From contig CAVWSB010000002.1 in NCBI GenBank assembly GCA_963757565.1, positions 1 through 64,000 of the forward strand: 64,000 nucleotides of DNA. Direction: 5' to 3'. Below the pieces are notes generated by a model, which had not been told where the DNA came from, did no database searches, and saw only the letters and a program-made list of their open reading frames with translations. The position numbers were made by a program, and so were the translations under genes. Shown piece by piece: positions 19,436-28,416 of the stretch; position 1 is the stretch's first letter; every line of letters starts with the position of its first letter. The DNA comes from PALSA-894 sp963757565. Lineage in GTDB: Bacteria; Pseudomonadota; Alphaproteobacteria; Rhizobiales; Xanthobacteraceae.

Positions 19436-20518
19436 GACGACAGCCCCCCCGCCAGCGTCGGCAGGTCGAGCGGGCGGAAGCCGTAGTGCGAGAGCCAGCG
19501 CACGTCGGCCTCGAAGAACTGGCGCAGGTCGGCGATGCCGTATTTCAGCATCGCGATGCGGTCGATCCCCATGCCCCAGGCGAAGCCCTGGTAGTCGTCG
19601 GGATCGAGGCCGCAATTGCGCAGCACGTTCGGATGCACCATGCCGCAGCCGAGAATCTCCAGCCAGTCCTCGCCTTCGCCGAAGCGCATCTCGTCCTTGG
19701 TGCGGCGGCACTGGATGTCGACTTCGAGCGACGGCTCGGTGAACGGGAAGTACGACGGACGGAAGCGCATCTTCACGTCGTCGACTTCGAAGAAGGCCTT
19801 GCAGAACTCCTGCAGGATCCATTTCAGGTGGCCGAGGTGCGAGCCCTTGTCGATCACCAGGCCCTCGACCTGATGGAACATCGGCGTGTGCGTCTGGTCG
19901 CTGTCGCGAGCGATAGGTGCGGCCCGGAATGATCACGCGGATCGGCGGCTTCTGGCGACATCATGGTGCGGATCTGCACCGGCGAGGTGTGCGTGCGCAG
20001 CAGCATGCGCGAGCCGTCGGGCTTCGGATTGAAATAGAACGTGTCGTGCATCTCGCGCGCCGGATGGCCTTCGGGGAAATTCAGCTTGGTGAAGTTGAGA
20101 TCGTCGGTCTCGATGTCCGGCCCTTCGGCGACCGCGAATCCCATGTCGGCGAAGATCGTGGTGAGCTCGTCGATCACCTGGCTCACCGGGTGGATGCGCC
20201 CGGCTCTCGGCCGGCGTCTCGCGCACCGGCAGCGTCACGTCGACGGTCTCGGTGTCGAGCCGCGCGTCGAGCGCGGCGCGCTTCAGCGCCTCGCGCCGCG
20301 CCGCGAGCGCGGCCGTGACGCGCTCCTTCAGGCCGTTGATCAGCGGGCCCTGCTGCTTGCGCTGGTCCGGCGTCATCGCGCCGAGCGTCTTCAGCAGCGC
20401 CGACACCGAGCCGCTCTTGCCGAGCGCGCCGACGCGCACCGCTTCGAGCGCGGCTTCGTCTGAGGCCGCCGCGATCGGCGCCGAGGATTTCCGGTTCCAG
20501 TGTCGTCACGTCGCTCAT
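19432..20518 (-). CDS. pheS: Phenylalanine--tRNA ligase alpha subunit
   Basis: Catalytic alpha chain. The N-terminal coiled coil is AALEAVRVGALGKSGSVSAL plus LINGLKERVTAALAARREAL. The class II core follows: HPVSQVIDELTTIFADMGF, EGPDIETDDLNFTKLNFPE, the motif-2 region HDTFYFNPK and LLRTHTSPVQIRTM, then FHQVEGLVIDKGSHLGHLK and motif 3 GFAWGMGIDRIAMLKYGI. Frame changes near 20484, 20205, 19960 and 19910 must be crossed. The length, about 360 residues, is typical. It starts four bases after the DinB-like gene and overlaps pheT, so all three are probably one transcript. Confidence 0.94.
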
Positions 20519-20522
20519 CGCG

Positions 20523-21030
20523 TCACTCCGGCAGCGCTGGCAGGTCGGTGGCGTGCGGCTTGCCGCCCGCCTGCGTCAGCATGCAGTGCACCTGGCCGCG
20601 ATGGTGCGTGCCGATGATTGAACATGTGCGTCACCAGCAGCCATTTCGGCTTGGTGAGGTCGCGCTTGCAGCGCGCCCGAGAACCACGAGAGATCGCCCG
20701 CGAGCCACGGTCGTCGAGCTTGTCTGCCCAACTGCGATCATGACCTCGTCGAAGGTCGGCGCGCTCGCGCTTCAGTCCGTCCCAGTCCGGAAACAGCGAC
20801 ACCGACTCCGGAATGCCGGCCTGTCGGCTTTCGGCCCGTCGGTGAAAGCGGCTCATCCAGATCCGATCGGCCCAGAGCAGATGGCTCAGCGTCTTGTGGA
20901 TCGAGCCGAAGAACGCGCCGCGCTCGCGCCGCCGCTCGTCGTCCGACAGCTCGTCGGCGACGCCGTACAGATTTTCGTTCTGCCAGCGATTGTAGCGCGC
21001 CATGCGCTGCACATAGGCGGTGTCGATCAT
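20523..21030 (-). CDS. DinB family protein
   Basis: Four-helix-bundle DinB/YfiT-like protein, about 168 residues, with likely metal-binding histidines: SIHKTLSHLLWADRIWMSRF gives the first, and MFNH plus the corrected HHRGQVHCMLTQAGG give the second and third. It starts IDTAYVQRMARYNRWQNENL, a usual DinB opening. Frame changes near 20620, 20670, 20730 and 20760 lie in the middle and before the C-terminal His. Members of the family act as metal-dependent thiol transferases or have unknown roles. The placement directly before pheS (4-base gap) probably reflects operon packing rather than a role in translation. Confidence 0.82.
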
Positions 21031-21127
21031 CGGTCGCCCGTCGCGAGCAGGCCTTGACCGCCCGGCGAGACGCGCGTCAAGCCGGAGCGAAGGCTCCGGC
21101 GTATCGGCCTCGGGAAGGCTTCAGAGA

Positions 21128-21502
21128 TCAGGCCGCGGCGGCTTCCTTCGGCAGCGCGGCCTTGGCCTTCTCGACGATCGCCTGGAACGCCGCCGGCTCG
21201 CGGATCGCGAGATCGGACAGCACCTTGCGGTCGACCGTGATGCCGGCCTTCGCGAGGCCGTCGATAAACCGGCTGTAGTTGAGGCCGAACGGACGCACCG
21301 CGGCGTTCAGGCGCTGGATCCAGAGCGCGCGGAAGGTGCGCTTGCGCCGCTTGCGGTCGCGGAAGGCGTATTGATTGGCCTTCTCGACCGCCTGCTTGGC
21401 GATGCGGATGGTGTTCTTGCGCCGGCCGTAAAAGCCCTTGGCGGCCTTGAAAACTTTCTTGTGCTTGGCGTGGGACGTAACGCCCCGTTTGACGCGAGCC
21501 AT
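21128..21502 (-). CDS. rplT: 50S ribosomal protein L20
   Basis: Binds 23S rRNA early in large-subunit assembly. The 124-residue frame is uninterrupted and begins ARVKRGVTSHAKHKKVFKAA, with RKNTIRIAKQAVEKANQYAF, RDRKRRKRTFRALWIQRLNA and GLNYSRFIDGLAKAGI. A short Ala/Lys tail (KAALPKEAAAA) is usual in alphaproteobacteria. It lies 57 bases after rpmI in the same direction. In many bacteria L20 represses its own operon through an upstream RNA site, but I see no clear copy of that site here. Confidence 0.98.
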   Translation of the reverse strand: MARVKRGVTSHAKHKKVFKAAKGFYGRRKNTIRIAKQAVEKANQYAFRDRKRRKRTFRALWIQRLNAAVRPFGLNYSRFIDGLAKAGITVDRKVLSDLAIREPAAFQAIVEKAKAALPKEAAAA

Positions 21503-21559
21503 GACTGATCTCCTCAGATGCGTGCGATAAGTGCGATTCAGGCGGCTTATCGCCGCGCT

Positions 21560-21761
21560 TCAGGCGTTCGGCAGGCAGTATTTCTTGATCGTTGTCGCCG
21601 TCGGTCTTGAACAGCACATTGGTGCCGCGCAGCTGGCGGATCTGCTTCTTGGTCCGCTTGATCATGCCGTGACGCTTGCCCGCGTGGGCAGCCAGCACCT
21701 TGCCGGTGCCGGTCACCTTGAAGCGCTTTTTAGCGCCCGACTTGGTCTTCAGCTTGGGCAT
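21560..21761 (-). CDS. rpmI: 50S ribosomal protein L35
   Basis: Small basic ribosomal protein, 66 residues after correction. It begins PKLKTKSGAKKRFKVTGTGK, with HAGKRHGMIKRTKKQIRQLR and TNVLFKTDGDN. A one-base insertion near 21592 shifts the last nine residues; corrected, it ends IKKYCLPNA with a TGA at 21560-21562. GGAGAG lies at a good distance before ATG 21761. The usual partner infC is not adjacent: it is 4.6 kb upstream, past two unrelated genes. Confidence 0.96.
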
Positions 21762-22149
21762 TTGGCTCTCCTGTATGAGCCGGAAACGCGAGCCAAAGGC
21801 CCGGCTAACCGGCATAAGCTCGAAATCGAGCATGTGCATGAGGCACAGATCGTCGCCACGGCAGCCCTTTAGCCGGGCGGCGAAGGGCGGCGTTATGGCA
21901 GACGAAAACGCAAAAAACAACAGCCTGGAACCGGCCGTTTTACGTCGCTACCGCATGGCATCCGCATTCTGCCGGTTGGACAGGGTTAAGAAGCCGTTAA
22001 CCATCCGGTGGGACCCTTGGGAGCGCGGGCGGTATGCCCGGTTGGAACCGGCCCGGAACTCACGGGTTTGTATCGGCGCCGGGCAACTGATCCGCGAAGG
22101 GCGTCACACGGCGGAACGGAAGCCTCAATCGCATCAGCAGGAGGCGATC
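21762..22149. other. 388-bp intergenic region with a CtrA-type site
   Basis: This divergent gap holds the promoters of rpmI (leftward) and the small secreted-protein gene (rightward). The only clear element I find is the TTAA-N7-TTAAC box listed separately. An open frame from ATG 21895 (ADENAKNNSLEPAVLRRYR) runs into the secreted-protein gene, but has no ribosome site and no recognisable domain, so I do not call it a gene. Confidence 0.5.
21986..22001 (+). promoter_or_regulatory. CtrA-type binding site
   Basis: TTAA (21986-21989), seven bases, then TTAAC (21997-22001): an exact match to the full CtrA recognition pattern TTAA-N7-TTAAC known from alphaproteobacteria. It is 149 bases before the ATG of a small secreted protein. 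In GC-rich DNA such a match by chance is uncommon but not excluded. Confidence 0.5.
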
Positions 22150-22423
22150 ATGTTCCCGCGCTTCTCCAAATTCTCCGGTTTCGCGCTGTTCGCCAGCGCT
22201 GCGCTGTTTTCGCTGCAATCTCAATGCCTTGCAAGCATCAACCCGGCCAGCTCGCTGCTCGTGCCGGTGACCGTCGCCGCAAAGTCCTGCAGCGGCGCGT
22301 TCCGCTATGCGGCGCGCGACGGGCAATAGCGACATCTCGTCGATCAGCGCCGTGCAGGTTTTCGCCAATGATCGCTACGGTTATCCCGAACGCGCTACAG
22401 CACGCGCGCCATGGCGGGCTTAG
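22150..22423 (+). CDS. Small secreted protein of unknown function
   Basis: About 90 residues. ATG 22150 is preceded by a strong AGGAGG (22138-22143). The N terminus is a clear Sec signal: basic FPRFSKFSG, a hydrophobic FALFASAALFSLQS core and a likely cut after CLA (ASINPASS). The frame as given stops at 22329. Removing one base near 22321 extends it through DGNSDISSISAVQVFANDRY to TAG 22421-22423, which is more convincing. I do not recognise the family. A CtrA-type box lies upstream. No partner gene is evident. Confidence 0.6.
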
Positions 22424-22561
22424 GCGCCGAGCGGCTCGCCGCTTGCTCTCGATCGAACACGATGTGCTGAGAGCCTTGGCGCTGGAGGCTTGCGGGCCTG
22501 ACCTCCTTCGTCGTCGTATGGCGACCCGCGAAGGCGGGAAATGCCAACGGGGGACACGCTT

Positions 22562-23764
22562 GTGAAAGTCAGCCGCGATCGAGACGCTCGCCTGCGATGC
22601 AGGCTGGCGCAACTACAGCTTCGTCAAGCTGACGACCTCGGACGGCATCGTCGGCTGGAGCGAATTCAACGAGGATTTCGGCTCGCCCGGCATCAGCGCA
22701 GTGATCGCGCGGCTCGCCGCGAAGGTCATCGGACAGACCGTCAGCGACCACGAGCGCATCTACGCCGAGCTTTACGCGGCGACGCGGCCCGCCGCGGGCG
22801 GCGTCGTCGCGCAGGCGATCGCCGCGATCGAGAACGCGCTGCTCGACGCGAAGGCCAAGGCGCTCGGCGTGCCGGTCTACGCGCTGCTCGGCGGCAAGCT
22901 GCGCGACCGCATCCCGCTCTACTGGTCGCATTGCGCGACGTGGCGCATCAATCATCCGGCCTACTACAAGCCGGAGATCACCAGCCTCGACGGCGTGAAG
23001 CAGATCGGCCGCGAGGTGCGCGAGAAGGGCTTCGCCGCCTGCAAGACCAACATCTTCATCTACGAGGACGGCAAGCCGCGCGGCTATCGGCCGGGCTTCG
23101 GCTCGCCATACTATCCCGAGCTCAACATCGACACGACGGTGCTGCGCAATCTGCGCATGCATCTCGAGGCGCTGCGCGACGGCGCCGGTCCGAATGTCGG
23201 CCTACTGCTCGATCTGAATTTCAACGCCAAGACCGAAGGTTATCTGAAGATCCTGCGCGCGATCGCCGACATCGACATGTTCTGGGTCGAGATCGATTCA
23301 TACTCGCCGGAGTCGCTCGCCTACATCCGCCGCCAAAGCCCGCATCCGATCTCGTCATGCGAGACGCTGCTGGGGCTGCGCGAGTTTCTTCCCTATTTCA
23401 AAGAGCAGGCGATGGACGTGGCGATCATCGACACGCCATGGAACGGCGTGTGGCAATCGATGAAGATCGCTGCATCGGCGGAGGCGCACGAGGTCAACGT
23501 CGCGCCGCATAATTTCTACGGCCACCTCTGCACCATGATGAACGCGCACTTCGCGGCCGCGGTGCCGAACCTGCGCATCATGGAGATCGATATCGACCGC
23601 CTGCCGTGGGACGACGAATTGTTCGACGACCGTGCCGAAGATCGAGAACGGGCAGCTCGTGATGCCGGACACGCCCGGCTGGGGCCTCGATCCGAACGAG
23701 GAGGCGCTGCGCGCACATCCGCCGAAGGAGCGCGGCGGGTTTGGATTACGGCAAGAAGTCCTGA
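22562..23764 (+). CDS. Mandelate racemase/muconate-lactonizing enzyme family protein
   Basis: Enolase-superfamily enzyme of about 400 residues, which abstracts a proton next to a carboxylate using Mg2+. From a GTG start, a one-base insertion near 22572 leads into IETLACDAGWRNYSFVKLTT. The capping domain contains GGVVAQAIAAIENALLDAKA. In the barrel are the KxN-type base (ACKTNIFIY), metal ligands in LLLDLNFNAKTEG, FWVEIDSYS and SSCETLLG, and a late His in NVAPHNFYGHLCTMMNAH. More frame changes occur near 23633 and 23740, and it ends LDYGKKS. The substrate (a sugar acid or other) cannot be told. The stop is only three bases from the convergent kinase stop. Confidence 0.85.
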
Positions 23765-23767
23765 TGT

Positions 23768-26185
23768 TCAGTCGAGCGCCACGCGCAACATGCGGGCAAG
23801 ATCGGCCTTTCGATAAGGCTTGCCGAGCAGGTGTACGCCGGAATCGAGCCGGCCGTGGTGCACGATCGCGTTCTGCGTGTAGCCGGAGGTGAACAGCACC
23901 CTGATGTCGGGCTTGCGCCGGGCCATCTCGTCGGCGAGTTCGCGCCCATTCATGCCGCCCGGCATCACGACGTCGGTGAACAGAAGATCGATCGCGCCGT
24001 TCGCGCCCGCGCGCTGGAGCGCGTCGGCGCCGTTTGCTGCTTCAATCGTCTTGTAGCCAAGGCTCGCAAGCTGCATCACGACATTATCGCGCACGAGCTT
24101 GTCATCCTCGACCACGAGGATCGTCTCGCTGCCGCCATGAATGCGCGTCCGCGCGCTTTCGATGACAATGTCGGTACCACCAGCGACGCGCGGCAAATAC
24201 ATCTTCACGGCGGTGCCGTGCCCGACCTCGCTGTAGATCTTGATGTGGCCGCCCGATTGCTTGATGAATCCGAACACCATGCTGAGGCCGAGGCCGGTGC
24301 CCTTGCCGGTCTCCTTGGTGGTGAAGAACGGGTCGAAGACCTTGTCGCGGATGTCCGGCGGAATACCGGTGCCGGTGTCGCTCACCGCCACTATCACATA
24401 GGGTCCCGGGGTCAGTTCCGGATTGTCGCGCGCGTAGACCTCGTCGAGGACGACATTGCGCGTTTCGAGCGTGAGCTGGCCGCCCTTCGGCATTGCGTCG
24501 CGCGCGTTGATTGCGAGGTTGATCAGCGCGTTGGTGAGCTGGCCCGGGTCGATCAATGCCGGCCACGCGTCTGGGTCGAGCGCGCACTCGATCTCGATCT
24601 GCTCGCCAAGCGTCGGGCGCAGCAGCCGCTCGGTATCGATCACAAGGCTGTTGAGGTTGGTCTCGCGCGGCTGAAGCGGCTGCTTGCGCGCAAAGGCGAG
24701 AAGCTGCTTCGTCAATTCGGCGCCGCGCATGGCTGCGTCGTCGATCATGTCGGACATCGAGACAAGGTCCGGCCGGTCGCGCACCGCGTCACGCATCAGC
24801 TCGATCATGCCGGTAATCACCGTGAGGATATTATTGAAATCGTGCGCAATACCGCCAGTCAGCTGTCCGATCGCGTCGAGCTTCTGAGTCTGGGCAAACT
24901 GCCGTTCGAGCTTCAATTTTTCGGTCACGTCCTCGGCGATGCAGACCGAACCGGCGAATTCCGTGCCGCGCGTTCGGATCGGAGCCGCCGATAGGCTGAC
25001 GTCGAGCACACGGCCCTCGTGATGATGCCATTGTGTGACCTGGTCGCGGACTGTCTCGCCCGCCTTCGCGCGGCGCTGTACCTCATCGAATGCGCCGTGC
25101 TCCTGCTGCAGCTCTGGCAGAGACTTTCCAGCGGCTTCCTTGGCTGAGTGTCCGAAGATGCGCTCGGCCGCCGTGTTCCAGCTTGCGATACGATCCTGTG
25201 CGTCGATGCTGAAGATAGGAAGCGGAGAAGAATTGAGGACGGTGCTCAGCCGTGCGCTGACGCTGGAAAGCTCCGCCGCATCGCGCTCGTGCTGCTGGCG
25301 GAACGCACGGGTGATCTGCGCATAGATTGCACCGGTTTCGATCAGCAGGATGACCAGCACAAAGGTGGCGGCGGCCAGTCCGTAGATGCGCCCGGCATAG
25401 AATCCGAGGTCGAAGCGTCCGCCGTTCAGCATTGCGGCGAGCGCGATGTCGAACAGCCACGCGACCATCACCAGCATGAGCCAGACGTCGAGGACCGAAT
25501 ACGGCATACGCAGGATCAGAACCAAAAGCGCCGCGAAGCTCAGCGCCCACACCGTCGTCACGACGCCGATCATCGCTGGCGTATAGTTTTGGCCGGACAT
25601 AATGGGCGGCAGCGTTCCACCGCCTACTGTGGCAAGCCATGTGAGCGCCGCAACCGCAGCTGACACCAGTGCGATGCTCAGGATCAGCGCCATGCGCGTG
25701 GGCTGATCGGACGCCTCGCGGTCCTTCAGCAACCCATAGCCGATCACCAGCAACGGGAACCCGCCGTGCCAGAACATGTAAAGCCAGGCGGTAGTCTGCG
25801 GACCGGCACCGAGCAGGCCTGCTGGTGCAAACACCCCGGGAAACGTCAGCGTATGCACGATCGCCATCAGCGCAGTGAACAGATAGCCGCTCGCAAGGAG
25901 CATTAGCGCACGCGAGCGCAGCAGCCTGAACTGCGCATATAGCAAGATCGCTGTGATGAGATCGCTGGTGGCGAGCGCAGACTGGTAGCTTGGGATGAAG
26001 GCCCAGACCGCGGGAAGCTGAACCTTCGCGAACGGCGCGACGATCGCAAAAATTATCGCCGATGCTGCGCCCACCATGATCGTGAGGCGACGGTCGGCAG
26101 CTTGCGCCGGCGAGCACGAAAGGAAGGTCAGTCGATCATACGGTTTGCGATTGGGCATGACGGTTGTTGTCGCGGATGCTGCCAT
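23768..26185 (-). CDS. MASE4-PAS hybrid sensor histidine kinase with receiver domain
   Basis: An 805-residue, uninterrupted membrane sensor kinase. Residues about 30-290 form several helices of the MASE4 type (VQLPAVWAFIPSYQSAL, ASGYLFTALMAIVHTLTFPG, TTAWLYMFWHGGFPLL). A PAS domain follows (about 310-425), then HisKA with the phospho-His 448 in GGIAHDFNNILTVITG, then the ATPase (NLAINARDAMPKGG, SDTGTGIPP, FFTTKETGKGTGLGLS), and a C-terminal receiver (ILVVEDDKLVRD, phospho-Asp in LLFTDVVMPGG, Lys in HLLGKPY). A separate output regulator is not adjacent. The signal is unknown. It lies between infC and rpmI, which are normally neighbours. ATG 26158 (PNRKPYDRL) is a possible alternative start. 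Confidence 0.92.
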   Translation of the reverse strand: MAASATTTVMPNRKPYDRLTFLSCSPAQAADRRLTIMVGAASAIIFAIVAPFAKVQLPAVWAFIPSYQSALATSDLITAILLYAQFRLLRSRALMLLASGYLFTALMAIVHTLTFPGVFAPAGLLGAGPQTTAWLYMFWHGGFPLLVIGYGLLKDREASDQPTRMALILSIALVSAAVAALTWLATVGGGTLPPIMSGQNYTPAMIGVVTTVWALSFAALLVLILRMPYSVLDVWLMLVMVAWLFDIALAAMLNGGRFDLGFYAGRIYGLAAATFVLVILLIETGAIYAQITRAFRQQHERDAAELSSVSARLSTVLNSSPLPIFSIDAQDRIASWNTAAERIFGHSAKEAAGKSLPELQQEHGAFDEVQRRAKAGETVRDQVTQWHHHEGRVLDVSLSAAPIRTRGTEFAGSVCIAEDVTEKLKLERQFAQTQKLDAIGQLTGGIAHDFNNILTVITGMIELMRDAVRDRPDLVSMSDMIDDAAMRGAELTKQLLAFARKQPLQPRETNLNSLVIDTERLLRPTLGEQIEIECALDPDAWPALIDPGQLTNALINLAINARDAMPKGGQLTLETRNVVLDEVYARDNPELTPGPYVIVAVSDTGTGIPPDIRDKVFDPFFTTKETGKGTGLGLSMVFGFIKQSGGHIKIYSEVGHGTAVKMYLPRVAGGTDIVIESARTRIHGGSETILVVEDDKLVRDNVVMQLASLGYKTIEAANGADALQRAGANGAIDLLFTDVVMPGGMNGRELADEMARRKPDIRVLFTSGYTQNAIVHHGRLDSGVHLLGKPYRKADLARMLRVALD

Positions 26186-26316
26186 AACGCCGCAGCCAAC
26201 AACGATTCACAGACGGTCCGATTCTGCCCGGTCCTTCGCGCGCCGTCCATGCAAAACGCCCGCGAGACTTTCGCGGGCGTTACGGAAACATCGACGATTT
26301 AAGGTATGCCGTTACG

Positions 26317-26856
26317 TTATCTTGGCACCAGGATCATGATCATCTGGCGACCTTCGAAGCGCGGCTCCATCTCGACCTTGGCCATTTTCGAGGTGTCTTC
26401 CTTGACGCGATTGAGAAGCTGCGTGCCGAGCTCCTGGTGCGCCATCTCACGGCCACGGAAGCGCAGGGTGATCTTCACCTTGTCGCCTTCCTCGAAGAAG
26501 CGAGACATCGCGCGCATTTTCACGTCGTAGTCATGGTCGTCGATCATCGGGCGATATTTCAGCTCCTTGACCTCGACAACCTTCTGCTTCTTGCGCGCTT
26601 CGGCGGCCTTCTTCTGCTCCTGATATTTGTATTTGCCGTAGTCGAGAATCTTGACAATCGGCGGTGCCGCATTGGGCGAAATCTCGACCAGGTCGAGACC
26701 GGCTTCCTGGGCGGCAGCGAGCGCGTCGGCGATCGGGACCGTGCCTCTGTTGGTGCCGTCCTTTTCGATCAGATGGACTTCGCGGGCGCGAATCTCCTCA
26801 TTGATGCGGGGGCCGTCCTTGCGGGCGGGCTCCTGGGCTCTCATCGGGCGACGAAT
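26317..26856 (-). CDS. infC: Translation initiation factor IF-3, probable AUU start
   Basis: Binds the 30S subunit and polices start-codon choice. The N-domain reads GPRINEEIRAREVHLIEKDG and DLVEISPNAAPPIVKILDYG, then a basic linker KYKYQEQKKAAEARKKQK, and the C-domain contains KITLRFRGREMAHQELG. The first in-frame ATG is 26844, but GAGGAG lies 21 bases before it, too far. An ATT at 26854-26856, nine bases from that site, extends the protein to begin (M)RRPMRAQEP, matching the RRP start of rhizobial IF-3. AUU starts are a known hallmark of infC and allow IF-3 to repress itself. The length is 179 residues with the ATT start. Confidence 0.95.
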   Translation of the reverse strand: MRRPMRAQEPARKDGPRINEEIRAREVHLIEKDGTNRGTVPIADALAAAQEAGLDLVEISPNAAPPIVKILDYGKYKYQEQKKAAEARKKQKVVEVKELKYRPMIDDHDYDVKMRAMSRFFEEGDKVKITLRFRGREMAHQELGTQLLNRVKEDTSKMAKVEMEPRFEGRQMIMILVPR

Positions 26857-27022
26857 GGCTGATAACTCCTCTTGCTGTTGCGACTATCCGGTGCGGGTGG
26901 CGACAGCCTGAAGGCTTGCGTCAAATCACGCGCCGGAAACCGAAAGATCGGTACAAAGCACCGTGAAGTCAACGCCGAACCGGCGGCCGGACCACCGTTT
27001 GCTGCAAATGGTTGCAAATGGG

Positions 27023-28294
27023 TCAAGCGGCAGGGCGCGCGCGTGTGACCTCGGCATAGAGTGCAAGCGTCGTGCGGGCGATATTCGGCCCGTCGAAGTG
27101 CTCGGCCACCCAGGCGCGACCGCGCGCGCCGATCCCGGCACGTTCCGCATCGCTCAATGAAAACAAGCGGATGAGGGCAGCGGCCAGCGCCGCATCGTCG
27201 CCCGCTGCAACCCGCAAACCCGTCATGCGGTCCTCGGCCACCGCCGGCGGGGCGAGGACGACATCAGGACCGGCCGCCAGGTCCGAGACCACGACCGGGC
27301 GGGCCATCGCCTGTGCTTCAAGGATCGCGCGCTGCAACCCCTCTGCCTGTACCGCCGCCGAGACGACCACGGTGGCGGCTGCGTACGCCGCCGGCATATC
27401 CTCCACCGCACCCGAGAGTCGCACCACATCGGTGGTGCCGGTCTCGGTGACGAGGTCCCATAGCTCGCCGGTATATCGCGTGCGGCCCTGATCCTCGCCA
27501 GCGAACACGCAGACGAAATCCTTCAACCCGCGTTCCTTCAGCCGATGCACCGCTTTCACCGCCACATGGTGACCCTTGCGGCGCAGCATGCGCCCGACGA
27601 CGAGAATGACTTTGGTGTCCGGCGCAACGCCCCATGAGCGGCGCATGGTGTCGAGCCTGTCCTCGGGCACCGCAGCGCTATCGAAGCGCGTCATGTCGAT
27701 CGCCGCCGGCACGACGCAGATCCGCTCCAGCGGGGTGTGATGGCGTTCTGCGATCAGTTCGGCGATTTGGTCGGAGGTTGCGATCACGCGCGTGCCGCGC
27801 ACCATGGCGCTGTTATAAAGACGCTTGAACAGGTTCTGCTCGCGATAGCCCTTGTACCAGGTCGTGAGCAACGGCACGCCGGTCATGCGCGACACGATAC
27901 ATCCGGCCCATGCGGCCGCGCGCCCGTGCGCGTGAATCACATCGCAGCGCCGCTCGCGAACGATACGGGTCAACGCGAAGGCTGCGCGCGCGATGAAGAT
28001 CGGATTGAAATCGGCAACGTCGAGCCGGACGAACTCCGCGCCGGTTTCCGTCACGTCGTCCTCAAGTTTGCCCCCGTTCGAGGCAACAATGACGCGATGC
28101 CCGCCGCCGCGCAGAATGCGTACGAGATCGAGCGCGCCCGAGTCCGCCGCGCCGGAATGCATCGTCGGCGCCAGAACAAGCACAGTGAGCGGACGCGTGA
28201 ACGCGACCACTTCTCCGGTTGCAGGCGTTGAATAAATTGCGCCCTTCTCCACCTCGGGGTCGGGCGGATGACGCACAGCTACACGCGAATTCAC
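27023..28294 (-). CDS. Glycosyltransferase family 4 protein
   Basis: A GT-B fold transferase of 423 residues, uninterrupted. The N-domain has LTVLVLAPTMHSGAADSGAL and CDVIHAHGRAAAWAGCIVS. The donor-site domain has VILVVGRMLRRKGHHVAVKA, FVCVFAGEDQGRTRY and VVVSAAVQAEGLQRAILEAQ, the EX7E-type signature with Glu residues, then GLRVAAGDDAALAAALIRLF. It likely adds a sugar to a lipid-linked or surface glycan on the cytosolic side. The acceptor is unknown. A second, related transferase lies directly upstream in the same direction, indicating a two-step glycan pathway. An alternative start lies further in, at the VLVLAPTM segment. Confidence 0.88.
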   Translation of the reverse strand: MNSRVAVRHPPDPEVEKGAIYSTPATGEVVAFTRPLTVLVLAPTMHSGAADSGALDLVRILRGGGHRVIVASNGGKLEDDVTETGAEFVRLDVADFNPIFIARAAFALTRIVRERRCDVIHAHGRAAAWAGCIVSRMTGVPLLTTWYKGYREQNLFKRLYNSAMVRGTRVIATSDQIAELIAERHHTPLERICVVPAAIDMTRFDSAAVPEDRLDTMRRSWGVAPDTKVILVVGRMLRRKGHHVAVKAVHRLKERGLKDFVCVFAGEDQGRTRYTGELWDLVTETGTTDVVRLSGAVEDMPAAYAAATVVVSAAVQAEGLQRAILEAQAMARPVVVSDLAAGPDVVLAPPAVAEDRMTGLRVAAGDDAALAAALIRLFSLSDAERAGIGARGRAWVAEHFDGPNIARTTLALYAEVTRARPAA

Positions 28295-28416
28295 TCGATC
28301 GACCTCGTCGCCCTGGCGCAGCCGCCTTCACCCCGAATCGGCCCGCACTGTTGATCGCTCGATAGACCGTCCCCGTGACGGGTTTGATAATCCCGATCGC
28401 GTGGAAGCGCAATCGT

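Noticed and set aside
21895..22149. Possible small gene starting at ATG 21895
   Set aside because: No ribosome site, no hydrophobic or domain feature, and it runs into the frame of the secreted-protein gene that has its own AGGAGG site.
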